Shown here: in pieces, positions 25,693-35,505 of the stretch | Layout: the number at the start of each line of letters is the position of its first letter | How positions within the stretch are numbered: the first letter of the stretch is position 1 | Position numbers and translations under genes: made by a program | Notes under the pieces: model-generated | Database searches by the model: none | What the model saw: only the letters and a program-made list of their open reading frames with translations | What the model was told of the DNA's origin: nothing | Assembly: GCA_020344395.1 (NCBI GenBank) | Contig: CP070824.1 | Span: 2,549,720-2,597,023 of the forward strand | DNA from: Candidatus Zixiibacteriota bacterium | GTDB taxonomy: Bacteria > Zixibacteria > MSB-5A5 > GN15 > FEB-12 | Reading direction: 5' to 3' | Length of the DNA: 47,304 bases

Positions 25693-26838
25693 GTGACTGT
25701 CTTGACGAACGATACTATCTACCATGAAAAAGCGAAAGACGGAGCCGCCCGACGGGGAGAGGTAACAACACCGCACGGTACCTTCCAGACTCCGGCCTTT
25801 ATGCCGGTGGGGACCTCCGGTACCGTCAAAGGGCTGTCATTCGAGGATGTGGTCGAAATCGGTGGCGAGATTGTGCTTGGCAACACTTACCACCTGTATC
25901 TGCAACCGGGGCACAAATTGATCGAATCCCTGGGTGGTCTGGCCGTGTTTACGGGCTGGAACGGTCCGACTCTAACCGACAGCGGCGGGTACCAGGTTTT
26001 TTCGCTCCGCAATATAAACAGGATCAACGATGACGGGGTCGAGTTCCAGTCGCACCACGATGGATCGCGGCACTTCTTTACCCCCGAGATCGTGACAGAC
26101 ATCCAGCACGCCATTGGCGCCGACATCATCATGGCCTTCGATCAATGTGTGCCCTATCCGGCCGATCACACTCAGGCAGCGGAGGGAGTGCGACGGACCT
26201 TCGAATGGGCCGGGCGGTGTCTTGATCGGCATACGGTGCTAGCCGGGATGAGAAAAGACACACCTCGTATGTTTGGGATAGTGCAGGGGTCGGTGTTCAA
26301 GGAGTTGAGGACGCAATCGGCCGAGCAGATAGTCGGGCTGGATTTCCCGGGCAACGCAATCGGCGGCCTTTCGGTCGGCGAGCCTCCAGACGTTATGGAA
26401 GAGATGCTGGCCCACACAATAGAGTATCTGCCCAGCGGGAATCCGCGCTATCTGATGGGTATCGGGTATCCCGAGGATATTCTGATGGCTGTCTCGTACG
26501 GTGTCGATATGTTCGATTGTATCCTGCCCACCCGTAGCGCGCGGACCGGGCTGGTCTTCACCTCCATCGGTCCCCTCGTATTCCGTAATGCACCATATGC
26601 ACAGGATGAGCGGCCTCTCGATCCCAATTGTGACTGCCGGGTCTGTCGTCGGTATAGCCGAGCCTACCTGCGGCATCTGTACAACCAGTCAGAGATAACC
26701 GGTCTGGCCCTGGCTTCATATCATTCGTGTTTCTTCTATCAGCAATTGATGAGGAATATTCGAAGATCGATTGAAGAAGAGCGGTTTGAGTCTTTCCGTG
26801 ACAGTTTTCTGGAGCGCTATCGGGGAGGAGACGAGTAG
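25693..26838 (+). CDS. tgt: tRNA-guanine transglycosylase
   Basis: 381 aa from a GTG. Exchanges guanine 34 for preQ1 in tRNAs with GUN anticodons (queuosine pathway). Asp96 in DSGGYQVFSL, the nucleophile Asp275 in FDCILPTRSARTG, and the zinc site Cys313, Cys315, Cys318 (CDCRVC) and His344 (ASYHSCFF) are visible. GGLSVGEP is another hallmark. It is often next to yajC-secDF; here the run ends and a minus-strand gene converges 12 nt away. Confidence 0.95.
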   Translation: MTVLTNDTIYHEKAKDGAARRGEVTTPHGTFQTPAFMPVGTSGTVKGLSFEDVVEIGGEIVLGNTYHLYLQPGHKLIESLGGLAVFTGWNGPTLTDSGGYQVFSLRNINRINDDGVEFQSHHDGSRHFFTPEIVTDIQHAIGADIIMAFDQCVPYPADHTQAAEGVRRTFEWAGRCLDRHTVLAGMRKDTPRMFGIVQGSVFKELRTQSAEQIVGLDFPGNAIGGLSVGEPPDVMEEMLAHTIEYLPSGNPRYLMGIGYPEDILMAVSYGVDMFDCILPTRSARTGLVFTSIGPLVFRNAPYAQDERPLDPNCDCRVCRRYSRAYLRHLYNQSEITGLALASYHSCFFYQQLMRNIRRSIEEERFESFRDSFLERYRGGDE

Positions 26839-26850
26839 CAGAAGCGACGC

Positions 26851-27459
26851 TCACAGGGGGATGATGTATCCCAGGGTGAGTCTGAACCCGCCGGTTTTGA
26901 TCTGCTTGTATTTGCTGATAGTTTGATTGCTGGTCGCGAGGCTCTCCTTGATGAAGTCGGGGTAGAGTTCGGTCACACCTATTTCAAGCGAATACAGTTG
27001 GCGATACCTCAGACCCAGCGTGAAACGATATCCCACCTGATCTGTCAGCCTGACATCGGCCACCGCCTCCTTGGCCCACAGAGAATCAGAGGCGGCCTGC
27101 CTGGGGCTGAAGAACTGCTTGCCGTAAACCACACCTCCACCAACATAACCGATGAGGCCATTGGTGCCCTTGTAATACAGTACTTCAAGAGTCGCCAGGC
27201 CGGTGTGCAGGTTACCGGCAGGGTAACGAAGTGATGTCACTTCACCGTAAGAGTAGTCTATTCCGCCTCGTATAAGGATCGGGTGCACCGCCAGCATCTC
27301 ATAATGTACGGCGAATTCTGGACCGGCCGTGAGAACGCCATTCGGTCCGATGGCCCCTACAGAGAAGTGCACCGAAAAATCCGACAGAGTATCCTGCTCA
27401 ACAGGGTTCAACGGTGCCGCCGGCAGACAGAGCCATATGGCAGTAAGAAGTGAGTACAT
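26851..27459 (-). CDS. small outer-membrane beta-barrel protein, unknown function
   Basis: 202 aa from the ATG at 27459 (AGGA upstream; the open frame goes to 27504 but the signal peptide MYSLLTAIWLCLPAAP begins here). The mature part alternates hydrophobic and polar residues with many Gly/Tyr (GGIDYSYGEV, LIGYVGGGVVYGKQFF, GYRFTLGLRYRQLYSLEIGV) and ends FRLTLGYIIPL, typical of an 8-stranded outer-membrane barrel. No specific family recognised. Convergent with tgt. Confidence 0.7.
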   Translation of the reverse strand: MYSLLTAIWLCLPAAPLNPVEQDTLSDFSVHFSVGAIGPNGVLTAGPEFAVHYEMLAVHPILIRGGIDYSYGEVTSLRYPAGNLHTGLATLEVLYYKGTNGLIGYVGGGVVYGKQFFSPRQAASDSLWAKEAVADVRLTDQVGYRFTLGLRYRQLYSLEIGVTELYPDFIKESLATSNQTISKYKQIKTGGFRLTLGYIIPL

Positions 27460-27761
27460 AGTTGGAATCCTAGATCCTAATAGAAGAACGTATGAAAACA
27501 GCAAAAGTCAAAATGTTTCTGCAAGTTACGCCGAATAAACGGGTTTTTATTGATGCTGCCCATGACCTTCTACGAGACCTCGTTCAAGCCGGTGTAATCC
27601 GTTGTGCTTCAAGGGAAAAATGGCTGCCCGAGCGACCGAAACCGGTTGACAGGATTCAATTAAGGTGTATATTGCGCGCTTGTATCGGCTTTGTGTGAAT
27701 AGATTCACAACCGCCGAAGAGAGCGAGAAGACGGAACCTATTGACATATAGGGAGTTAACT
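27460..27761. other. divergent intergenic region
   Basis: 302 bp between the minus-strand barrel gene and the aldehyde dehydrogenase. It holds the dehydrogenase promoter (27646-27673) and its ~80-nt leader. An open frame 27492-27698 (68 aa) runs into that promoter and has no clear ribosome-binding site; I cannot support it as a gene. Nothing else recognised. Confidence 0.5.
27646..27673 (+). promoter_or_regulatory. promoter of the aldehyde dehydrogenase gene
   Basis: TTGACA (27646-27651), 16 nt, TATATT (27668-27673). The leader of about 80 nt ends in GGGAG 7 nt before the ATG at 27762. Confidence 0.65.
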
Positions 27762-29255
27762 ATGAGTTCCGACCCGGTATTTAAGAACTTTATTAACGGA
27801 GAATGGGTCGAGTCACGGTCCGGAGAGACGTTTGAAAACAGAAACCCGGCCAACATCGACGAACTTGTCGGCGTGTTTCAGAAATCCAATGCCGACGATG
27901 TAAAAGACGCGGTCGAGGCCGCGGCCCAGGCATACAAATCCTGGAGACTCTATCCTGCACCCAAACGCGGTGAAATACTCTACCGCGTTGGCGAGCGTCT
28001 GCTTGGCCAGAAGGAGCGCTGCTCTCAAGAGATGACGCGAGAGATGGGCAAGATACTCGCTGAGACGCGCGGCGATGTTCAGGAAGCAATCGACATGACA
28101 TATTACATGGCCGGAGAGGGACGTCGCCTTCTTGGGACCACCACGCCGTCCGAGTTGCATAACAAGTTCTGTATGACGGTCCGTCAACCTCTGGGTGTAT
28201 GCGGTTTCATCACGCCGTGGAATTTCCCAATGGCTATACCGGCCTGGAAAACGATGCCCGCCCTTATATCCGGTAACACGGTCGTAATAAAGCCGGCCAC
28301 GGATACGCCGCTGTCGGTGGCTAATATGGTGAAAGTGTGTCACGAGGAAGGCATTCCGCCCGGCGTCATCAATATGGTTACCGGCTCGGGCGGTCAGGTG
28401 GGTCAGCCCCTTATCAAAGACGAGCGCGTGCGCGTGATATCATTCACCGGCTCGACAGAAGTTGGCCGCAAAGTCTCCGAAGCATGTGCGCCGGACTTCA
28501 AACATTGCTGTCTCGAGATGGGAGGCAAGAACGTCCAGATCGTAATGGATGATGCGGATCTCGAACTGGCCGTTCATGGAGCCACCTGGGGCGCGTTCGG
28601 AACCACCGGACAGCGTTGCACCGCAACAAGCCGTCTGATCTGCCATGTCGATGTGGCGGATAAGGTCATCCAGATGATGGTTAAGCGAGCCGAGAGCCTG
28701 AAGATCGGCAACGGACTGGACGAGTCGATCGAAATGGGGCCATGCATAAACCAGGACCAGCTTGACACCGTTCTCAAGTACATCGAGATAGGCAAGAAAG
28801 ATGGTGGCCGGCTCATGACCGGAGGGGAGCGGCTGACCGGCGGTACTTATGACAAGGGTTACTTTGTGCAGCCGACTATCTTCTCGGAAGTTTCACAGAA
28901 GATGCGCATATGGAAAGAGGAGATCTTCGGCCCGGTGCTCTCAATCGGTACTTTCAGGACATTTGACGAGGCCATCGAAATGGCCAATGATACGGCCTAC
29001 GGGTTGTCGGCGTCCATTTACACAAGAGACGTCAACAGGGCCTACGCGGCAATGCGTGATGTCAACACCGGCCTTTTCTACGTTAATGCTCCTACGATTG
29101 GTGCTGAGACGCACCTTCCTTTCGGAGGCACCAAGGAGACGGGGAACGGTCATCGCGAGGCAGCCACGGCCGCGCTGGATGTCTTCAATGAATGGAAGTC
29201 GGTATATGTTGATTTTTCAGGCACCATGCAACGCGCCCAGATAGATAACCAGTGA
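27762..29255 (+). CDS. NAD(P)-dependent aldehyde dehydrogenase family protein
   Basis: 497 aa from the ATG at 27762 (GGGAG upstream; an in-frame start at 27741 is less likely). Oxidises an aldehyde to the acid. The cofactor-binding ITPWNFPMA segment, [16 protein letters not shown] with the general-base Glu, and nucleophile Cys286 in [12 protein letters not shown] are intact, as is EEIFGPVL. The C-terminus ([29 protein letters not shown]) recalls dehydrogenases annotated as succinate-semialdehyde, alpha-aminoadipic-semialdehyde or ketoglutarate-semialdehyde types; I cannot decide the substrate. The following genes are a cyclic 2,3-diphosphoglycerate synthase-like protein and carbamate kinase, possibly one functional group. 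Confidence 0.88.
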   Translation: MSSDPVFKNFINGEWVESRSGETFENRNPANIDELVGVFQKSNADDVKDAVEAAAQAYKSWRLYPAPKRGEILYRVGERLLGQKERCSQEMTREMGKILAETRGDVQEAIDMTYYMAGEGRRLLGTTTPSELHNKFCMTVRQPLGVCGFITPWNFPMAIPAWKTMPALISGNTVVIKPATDTPLSVANMVKVCHEEGIPPGVINMVTGSGGQVGQPLIKDERVRVISFTGSTEVGRKVSEACAPDFKHCCLEMGGKNVQIVMDDADLELAVHGATWGAFGTTGQRCTATSRLICHVDVADKVIQMMVKRAESLKIGNGLDESIEMGPCINQDQLDTVLKYIEIGKKDGGRLMTGGERLTGGTYDKGYFVQPTIFSEVSQKMRIWKEEIFGPVLSIGTFRTFDEAIEMANDTAYGLSASIYTRDVNRAYAAMRDVNTGLFYVNAPTIGAETHLPFGGTKETGNGHREAATAALDVFNEWKSVYVDFSGTMQRAQIDNQ

Positions 29256-29350
29256 TCCAATGAAATCAGGCGATAGAACAATGAGGTGTTGCAGTCTGAT
29301 CCATGGTTTTCAAGAACGACACCGCTTGCAGTACATGATTCTTCATATCT

Positions 29351-29379
29351 GGCGGGCGTCATCGATATGACGATCCGCC
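29351..29379 (+). other. stem-loop in the spacer before the cDPG synthase-like gene
   Basis: GGCGG (29351-29355) and GTCAT (29358-29362) pair with ATGAC (29367-29371) and CCGCC (29375-29379) around a CGAT loop with a small internal bulge. No T-run follows, so it is more likely an RNA-processing or leader structure than a terminator. Confidence 0.45.
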
Positions 29380-29431
29380 CGGCATCGAGGTAAGTGAATT
29401 GGAGAAGAATCTGCAAGTTTAGGAGTTTACA

Positions 29432-30805
29432 ATGGCTAAGGTGAACAAGAAAAACGTCATTATCATGGGCGCGGCCGGGCGCGACTTTCACAATTTCAAC
29501 GTACTATATCGAAACAATGCCAACGTTCGGGTTGTAGCTTTCACCGCCACCCAGATTCCCGACATCGAAGGCCGAAGGTATCCGGCCTCGCTGGCCGGCA
29601 GGCGTTACCCGAAGGGTATTCCCATAGTAGATGAGAGCGAACTGCTGGACCTGATATCAAAACACAAAGTCGACGAAGTGGTCTTCTCATATTCTGATGT
29701 TTCTTACCAGTATATCATGGAACAGGCTGCCGAGGTAATGGCGGCCGGGGCACGGTTTGCCGTCGAAGGTGGCAGACCGACCATGATTAAAGCGAAAAAG
29801 CCGGTTGTTTCTGTTTGTGCGGTCCGTACCGGCTGCGGCAAGTCCCAGACTACTCGGCGAGTGGCGGAAATCCTGCAGGAAATGGGCAAGAAGGTCGTTG
29901 CCATTCGACATCCCATGCCCTACGGAAACCTTGCCAGGCAGGCATGCCAGCGGTTTGCGACACTCGAGGACATGGACAGGCACAAATGCACCATCGAGGA
30001 GCGCGAGGAGTACGAGCCTCATATCGTCTCGGGGGTAACAGTGTTCGCCGGGGTAGACTACGAAAAAATCGTTCGGGAAGCAGAGAAAGAGGCAGATGTG
30101 CTTCTATGGGATGGCGGCAACAATGACATGTCGTTCTACGAGTCTGATCTGCTGATAACGGTTGTCGATCCGCACCGGCCCGGTCACGAGTTGACATATT
30201 ATCCGGGTCTGGTCAATCTGCTTCTGGCCGATGCAGTGGTGATCAACAAGGTCGACTCGGCTGACCCCGAGGGCGTTGCAACGGTCAGGGCGAATATTGC
30301 TGCGTACAACCCGGAGGCGGTGGTCATCGACGCCGCATCTCCGATTTCTGTTGACAAGCCTGAATTGATCACCGGAAAAAGAGTGCTGGTTGTGGAAGAT
30401 GGTCCAACCCTCACTCACGGCGAGATGCCCTATGGGGCAGGTGTGGTAGCGGCTGAGAAGTTCGGTGCCGCTGAACTCGTTGATCCCAGACCGTACACGG
30501 TCAATTCAATAACTGAAACGTTTGAGAAGTATCCTGATATCGGCATCCTGCTCCCGGCCATGGGCTACGGTGACGAACAGGTTAAGGACCTTGAAACAAC
30601 TATCAACAAGACAAAGTGCGACTCTGTAATCATAGCGACACCCATAGACCTCAAACGGATCATAAAGATCCGCAGGCCGGCCACCCGCCTGTCTTATCGA
30701 TTACAGGAGATTGGCACACCTGATCTCACGGGAGTTCTGGAGAGCTTCCTGGCAAAGAAGCCCCACAAGGCCGGAAAATCCGGGAGAACCGGAAGTAAGA
30801 AGTGA
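29432..30805 (+). CDS. cyclic 2,3-diphosphoglycerate synthase-like protein
   Basis: 457 aa, preceded by AGGAG. The N-terminus is a Rossmann-like domain (KNVIIMGAAGRDFHNFN) and the centre a P-loop NTPase (VRTGCGKSQTTRR, about 132-144) with LLWDGGNNDMSF and VVINKVDSAD, all as in proteins annotated cyclic 2,3-diphosphoglycerate synthase. In methanogens that enzyme makes the thermoprotective solute cDPG from 2,3-bisphosphoglycerate. The role of bacterial homologues is not settled. The last ~20 residues are Lys-rich (KKPHKAGKSGRTGSKK). The neighbours, aldehyde dehydrogenase and carbamate kinase, offer another context than thermoprotection. Confidence 0.8.
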   Translation: MAKVNKKNVIIMGAAGRDFHNFNVLYRNNANVRVVAFTATQIPDIEGRRYPASLAGRRYPKGIPIVDESELLDLISKHKVDEVVFSYSDVSYQYIMEQAAEVMAAGARFAVEGGRPTMIKAKKPVVSVCAVRTGCGKSQTTRRVAEILQEMGKKVVAIRHPMPYGNLARQACQRFATLEDMDRHKCTIEEREEYEPHIVSGVTVFAGVDYEKIVREAEKEADVLLWDGGNNDMSFYESDLLITVVDPHRPGHELTYYPGLVNLLLADAVVINKVDSADPEGVATVRANIAAYNPEAVVIDAASPISVDKPELITGKRVLVVEDGPTLTHGEMPYGAGVVAAEKFGAAELVDPRPYTVNSITETFEKYPDIGILLPAMGYGDEQVKDLETTINKTKCDSVIIATPIDLKRIIKIRRPATRLSYRLQEIGTPDLTGVLESFLAKKPHKAGKSGRTGSKK

Positions 30806-30882
30806 TATGTGACGGTCGAGCCCGGGTCGGCATGGTCGATCCCGGCTGGCCACAGGACTGAGTTTTCAAAGCGCGTGCTGAA

Positions 30883-31833
30883 ATGGCAATTCCAAAGACA
30901 GCGGTTGTGGCCCTTGGCGGCAATGCTATTACTGTCCCCGGGCAGGAGGATACCATCGCAAACCAGTTTGCCAACACGCGCAGTTCACTGGACGGGATCG
31001 TCGAGTTGGTTCGCGAAGGTTACAACCTGGTCGTCACGCACGGCAACGGTCCGCAGGTCGGCAACGCCCTGTTGCGGATTGAGTCGGCTCGCGGGAAAGC
31101 TCCGATCCTGCCGCTCGGAGTATTGGTGGCTGACACCGAAGGTGGTATGGGCTACATGATCGAGCAATCTCTGCAGAATCGGCTTCGTGCCGAGGGGATC
31201 GACCGGCCGATCGTCACTATAATCACACAGATGCTGGTGAGGAAAGACGACCCGGCGGTTTCCAACCCCACCAAGTTTGTCGGGCAGTTTTATACTGAAG
31301 AGGAAGCCAGGATCTTCTCGGAGACCCGTGGCTGGCAAATGAGAAAGGATGCAGACCGCGGTTGGCGCCGGGTGGTGCCGTCGCCGGCGCCCTATGAAGC
31401 TGTTGAAGCCGATATCATCGGGCGGCTGGTGAAAGATGGAACGATTGTCATTGCCGGCGGCGGCGGTGGCATTCCGGTATATGTGGAAGATAACGGTGAC
31501 CTGGAAGGGATGGACGCGGTCATCGATAAGGACCTAGCTTCGGCCGTAATCGGCAGCCAGATAAATGCCGAGATACTCTCAATCCTGACCTCGGTTGACC
31601 AGGTTGTAATCAACTTCGGCCGCTCGGACCAGACGGCTCTTGAAGAGTGTACGGTTACTCAGATGAAAGAGTACCAGGAGCAGGGTCATTTCCCTGCCGG
31701 TTCCATGGGGCCAAAGGTTCAGGCCGCAGTCAGCTTTCTCGAGAGCGGGGGCAGCATGGTCGCAATCAGCAACTTCAAGGATGCCGGCAAAGCGCTGAGC
31801 GGTGAGGCCGGCACGCGGATTGTCCCGGACTGA
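30883..31833 (+). CDS. arcC: carbamate kinase
   Basis: 316 aa. Interconverts carbamoyl phosphate + ADP with carbamate + ATP, usually the last step of arginine, citrulline or purine fermentation. Family motifs: VVALGGNAI at the start, VTHGNGPQVGN, VPSPAP, IAGGGGGIPV, DKDLAS and FPAGSMGPKVQAA. No arginine deiminase or ornithine carbamoyltransferase is in the window. No clear ribosome-binding site precedes the ATG. The stop overlaps the next start by one base (TGATG). Confidence 0.92.
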   Translation: MAIPKTAVVALGGNAITVPGQEDTIANQFANTRSSLDGIVELVREGYNLVVTHGNGPQVGNALLRIESARGKAPILPLGVLVADTEGGMGYMIEQSLQNRLRAEGIDRPIVTIITQMLVRKDDPAVSNPTKFVGQFYTEEEARIFSETRGWQMRKDADRGWRRVVPSPAPYEAVEADIIGRLVKDGTIVIAGGGGGIPVYVEDNGDLEGMDAVIDKDLASAVIGSQINAEILSILTSVDQVVINFGRSDQTALEECTVTQMKEYQEQGHFPAGSMGPKVQAAVSFLESGGSMVAISNFKDAGKALSGEAGTRIVPD

Positions 31834-33230
31834 TGATGTGTAGCCTGTCACAGGAAACCATTAAGGATATTCTCCACCTGGGGAAGATATATGAGGTGGG
31901 AGGTGCTGTAAGAGACCGTTTGCTGAGCATCGACGCCCCTGTCAAGGATCGAGATTATCTGGTGACGGGGATCACTTACGATGATCTTTCCAGGCTGCTG
32001 AAGAAACATGGTCGAGTAGATCTGGTCGGGCGTAGTTTTGGAGTGATCAAATTTACCCAGTACCGGGCAGAGAAGTCGTTCACATTCGACATAACCCTGC
32101 CTCGAAAAGAGCACTCCACCGGCAGCGGGCACCGTGACTTCGCAGTAGATTTTGACCCGGATCTGAGCGTCGAGGATGATCTAATCCGACGTGACTTTAC
32201 GGTAAACGCCATGGCGCTGGCTCTTGACAGCGAGGATATAATCGATCCTCTGGGCGGGCGGCTTGACCTTGAAAACAAGCAACTGCGTATGACTTCCGAG
32301 GATTCCTTCAAGGAGGATCCGCTTCGCATGCTGCGCGCGGTGCAGTTTGCGGCACGATTTGGTTTTTCAATTGAGGTGACTACGCTGGAGTCGATGACAC
32401 GTCACGCCGCCTCGATCGTCACTGTCACTCCCGAACGGATATCAGAAGAGCTGACCAAGCTGCTAACAAGGTCTGAAAGTCCGTCGGCAGGATTTCGTCT
32501 GATGCAGCAAACCGGGTTGCTTAAGGAAATACTGCCTGAACTTGAGGATTGCGTGGGCGTAGATCAGCCCGGTGGTTATCACAAGTATGATGTTTTTGAG
32601 CATTCCCTGCGAACCATGGATGCTGCACAGGGTTCTCTCAGGCTGAGATTGGCCGCACTTTTTCACGACGTCCGTAAGCCACAGACTAAACGCCCCGTCA
32701 AAGACGGTGCTACGTTTTATGGTCACGAAGTGGTAGGGGCTCGAACAACACGTCAGATATTGACCCGGCTGCGGGTATCCAATGATCTCATCAAGGATAT
32801 CGAGACCCTTATTGAGCGACATATGTTCACGACAGAGGTGACGGATAAGGGGCTGCGGAGACTTCTGAGGCGTGTCGGACCGGATCTCATCTTTGACCTG
32901 CTCGATCTACGTCGCGCCGATGTCGAGGCGCAGGGGATGGGCGGAACAACTGATGACGTTGACAGGTTTGAAACAGATATAAGGGAAGAACTCGAACGTA
33001 AACCTCCTCTGAGTGTGAAAGACCTTGCTATTGACGGACATGATGTTATGGACTTGCTGGGGTTGGACCCCGGCCCTTCGGTCGGCAGGGTCATGGATTA
33101 TCTTTTTGAGCGGGTGCTGGACGATCCATCCAGGAACACCAGGGATGCCCTGATCGATCTGGCCAGAGAATATGATTTGAACAAAGCAGATATTGAGAAT
33201 AAGGATAGCAACGAGGAAAGTGATCGATGA
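31833..33230 (+). CDS. cca: CCA tRNA nucleotidyltransferase with HD domain
   Basis: 465 aa (start 31833 or the adjacent ATG at 31836). Class II nucleotidyltransferase that adds or repairs the tRNA 3' CCA. Motifs: VGGAVRDRLL, the metal-binding DRDYLV pair, RRDFTVNAMAL, and DPLGGRLDLENKQLR with EDPLRMLRAVQFAARF (basic neck). From about 250 on there is an HD phosphohydrolase-type domain (FEHSLRTMD, LAALFHDVRKP, YGHEVVGARTTRQIL). It could instead be a poly(A) polymerase or an A-adding enzyme, since these share the fold; no second homologue is in the window. It overlaps sucC by four bases (ATGA). Confidence 0.85.
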   Translation: MMCSLSQETIKDILHLGKIYEVGGAVRDRLLSIDAPVKDRDYLVTGITYDDLSRLLKKHGRVDLVGRSFGVIKFTQYRAEKSFTFDITLPRKEHSTGSGHRDFAVDFDPDLSVEDDLIRRDFTVNAMALALDSEDIIDPLGGRLDLENKQLRMTSEDSFKEDPLRMLRAVQFAARFGFSIEVTTLESMTRHAASIVTVTPERISEELTKLLTRSESPSAGFRLMQQTGLLKEILPELEDCVGVDQPGGYHKYDVFEHSLRTMDAAQGSLRLRLAALFHDVRKPQTKRPVKDGATFYGHEVVGARTTRQILTRLRVSNDLIKDIETLIERHMFTTEVTDKGLRRLLRRVGPDLIFDLLDLRRADVEAQGMGGTTDDVDRFETDIREELERKPPLSVKDLAIDGHDVMDLLGLDPGPSVGRVMDYLFERVLDDPSRNTRDALIDLAREYDLNKADIENKDSNEESDR

Positions 33231-34366
33231 AGATTCACGAGTATCAGGCCAAGCAGTTGTTTGCAGCGGCCGGAATCCCCGTACCGGACGGTGACGTAGC
33301 CAACGATTCTGGCACAGTCCAGGGAATTGCCGAGCGGTACAACAAACCGGTGATGGTGAAGGCCCAGGTGCACGTAGGCGGTCGCGGCAAAGCGGGTGGT
33401 GTCAAGTATGCCGAGACGCCTGAAGCAGCGCGAATTCTGGGCCAGCAGATTCTCGGCATGAACATCAAAGGCCTAACCGTAAACACCGTGCTGGTTACGG
33501 TGGCTGAGGAAATCCTTTCTGAGGCATATGTGGGGATCATCCTTGATCGGGCCAGCCAGCGGCCGGTGATCATGGTTTCGGCGTCCGGCGGCGTTGACAT
33601 CGAGGAAGTTGCAGCCAAGACGCCCGAGAAGATACACAAGCTGGCGGTCGATCCTGCCGTTGGCCTCCGGGCATACCAGGCTCGCGATTTGGCCTTCAGT
33701 CTCTATCGTGACATCGGACAGGTGCGTCAGGCTGCTGATATCATCATGAAGCTTTACAGTGTATTCTGGAAGGTTGATGCCTCGCTGGTTGAGATCAATC
33801 CGCTGGTGACCACTCCCGGCGGTCGTGTGATTGCTCTGGATGCCAAGATCAACATCGATGATAATGCGCTCTACCGGCAGAAAGACGTTGCGGCCATGCG
33901 GGACATAGATGCCGAAGAGCCATCAGAGGTAAAAGCCCGCGAAGCTGATTTGTCATTCGTGAAACTGGACGGCAATATCGGGTGTATTGTCAACGGTGCC
34001 GGTCTGGCCATGACGACCATGGACCTGGTAAAGCGGTATGGTGGGGAACCGGCGAACGTCCTCGACATAGGTGGTTCATCCAATCCCAAGAAGGTCGTGA
34101 GCGCAATGGAGATCATTCTCGAGGATCCGAACGTGCGAGCCATCCTGATAAATATCTTCGGCGGCATAACGAGGTGCGATGATGTGGCCAACGGTCTGGT
34201 CGACGCCTTCAACCAGCTTGACCTGTCGGTACCCGTGGTGGTACGTCTCACCGGCACCAACGAAGCCGAGGCCCAGAGAATCCTGGCCAGCCGTAAACTT
34301 CCCACCGCCGACACGCTGGATGGCGGCGTGAAAAAGGCGATAGAGTTAGCCGGAGTTGATCAATAA
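33227..34366 (+). CDS. sucC: succinyl-CoA synthetase beta subunit (ADP-forming type)
   Basis: 379 aa. ATP-grasp subunit that with SucD interconverts succinyl-CoA and succinate with substrate-level phosphorylation. MKIHEYQAKQLF at the start, KAQVHVGGRGKAGGVK (nucleotide loop), VEINPLV, DAKINIDDNALYRQ, NGAGLAMTTMD and NIFGGITRCDDVA are family signatures. It opens the central-metabolism run and is translationally coupled to cca. Confidence 0.96.
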   Translation: MKIHEYQAKQLFAAAGIPVPDGDVANDSGTVQGIAERYNKPVMVKAQVHVGGRGKAGGVKYAETPEAARILGQQILGMNIKGLTVNTVLVTVAEEILSEAYVGIILDRASQRPVIMVSASGGVDIEEVAAKTPEKIHKLAVDPAVGLRAYQARDLAFSLYRDIGQVRQAADIIMKLYSVFWKVDASLVEINPLVTTPGGRVIALDAKINIDDNALYRQKDVAAMRDIDAEEPSEVKAREADLSFVKLDGNIGCIVNGAGLAMTTMDLVKRYGGEPANVLDIGGSSNPKKVVSAMEIILEDPNVRAILINIFGGITRCDDVANGLVDAFNQLDLSVPVVVRLTGTNEAEAQRILASRKLPTADTLDGGVKKAIELAGVDQ

Positions 34367-34394
34367 GACGACTGAGTATTGAGGGAGACAGATT

Positions 34395-35453
34395 ATGTCC
34401 GTTTTCATAGACAAGAAAACCAAGCTGATTGTGCAGGGAATTACCGGGCGCGATGGTTCGTTTCACGCCCAGCAGATGAAAGAGTACGGCACTAATGTTG
34501 TCGGTGGCGTGACACCGGGCAAGGGTGGCACGAAGATCAACGGTATCCCGGTGTTCAATAGTATGGCCGAGGCGGTCAAGAAGACAAAGGCAAACACGTC
34601 GGTGGTCTATGTGCCGCCGGCTTTCGCCGTCGACGCCATATATGAAGCGGTCGACGCCGGCATCAAGCTGGTTGTGTGCGTTACCGAGGGGGTGCCGGCC
34701 AATGATATGATGAAGGCGGTGCCTTACGCTAAATCAAAGGGTGCCCGCGTGATCGGACCCAACTGCCCGGGCCTGATTTCGCCAGACAAGTCGAAGGTCG
34801 GTATCCTGCCGGGTAACATTGTGAAAAAGGGCCCGGTCGGGGTCGTTTCTCGGTCGGGCACTCTGACCTATGAGGCTATCTGGGCGTTAACCTGTGCCGG
34901 GATGGGTCAAACCACCTGTATCGGGATCGGTGGCGACCAGGTTGCGGGGACGACTTTCATCGACTGCCTCAGCGCGTTTGAAGGCGACAGTGCTACCAAG
35001 GCTATCGTAATGCTGGGTGAAATCGGCGGCTCCGACGAGGAGGACGCGGCGAAGTTTATAAAGAAAAATGTGACCAAGCCGGTGGTAGCCTTCATTGCCG
35101 GTCAGACCGCTCCTCCGGGGAAGCGGATGGGCCATGCCGGCGCGATTATATCCGGTGGGTCGGGGACGGCGGTAGAGAAGATCAAGGCGCTGAACGCGGT
35201 CGGTATTCCGGTCGCCGGATCGCCTACTGAGCTTCCCGAACTGCTCACCGAGCAGATAAAGAAATCCAGGAAGAAATCGACTTCATCGAAACCCGCATCC
35301 CGCAGGCCAGCTAAGAAGAAAGCGGCGGCCAGGAAAAAGGCAGCCAGGCGACCCGCGTCAAAGAAGATGGTGAAGAAGAAGGCAGCGAAAAAGAAAACAG
35401 CAAAGAAGAAAACGACCGCCCGCAAGAAGAGCGGTGCTAAACGTAAGAGATAG
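34395..35453 (+). CDS. sucD: succinyl-CoA synthetase alpha subunit with basic C-terminal tail
   Basis: 352 aa, about 60 longer than usual. The catalytic part (1-288) is complete: [16 protein letters not shown] (CoA site), [29 protein letters not shown] and phospho-His247 (KRMGHAGAI; His246 in E. coli). From about residue 289 the protein becomes a low-complexity Lys/Arg/Ala tail (34 of 64 residues basic, repeats of the type [11 protein letters not shown]) ending KSGAKRKR. It resembles histone-H1-like C-terminal tails (AlgP, HctB type). The tail follows directly on the conserved LPELLTEQI end, so it is an extension, not an insertion. It might bind nucleic acid or polyphosphate; this is inference. 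GAGGGAG precedes the ATG. Confidence 0.92.
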   Translation: MSVFIDKKTKLIVQGITGRDGSFHAQQMKEYGTNVVGGVTPGKGGTKINGIPVFNSMAEAVKKTKANTSVVYVPPAFAVDAIYEAVDAGIKLVVCVTEGVPANDMMKAVPYAKSKGARVIGPNCPGLISPDKSKVGILPGNIVKKGPVGVVSRSGTLTYEAIWALTCAGMGQTTCIGIGGDQVAGTTFIDCLSAFEGDSATKAIVMLGEIGGSDEEDAAKFIKKNVTKPVVAFIAGQTAPPGKRMGHAGAIISGGSGTAVEKIKALNAVGIPVAGSPTELPELLTEQIKKSRKKSTSSKPASRRPAKKKAAARKKAARRPASKKMVKKKAAKKKTAKKKTTARKKSGAKRKR

Positions 35454-35505
35454 ATCCTGTATACTTGACCAGTTAGCTACGCACTTGTCGATCAAAGGAG
35501 ACGAC

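Noticed and set aside
27492-27698. 68-aa open frame before the aldehyde dehydrogenase
   Set aside because: No clear ribosome-binding site and it runs through the -35/-10 of the dehydrogenase; composition alone is not enough to call a gene.
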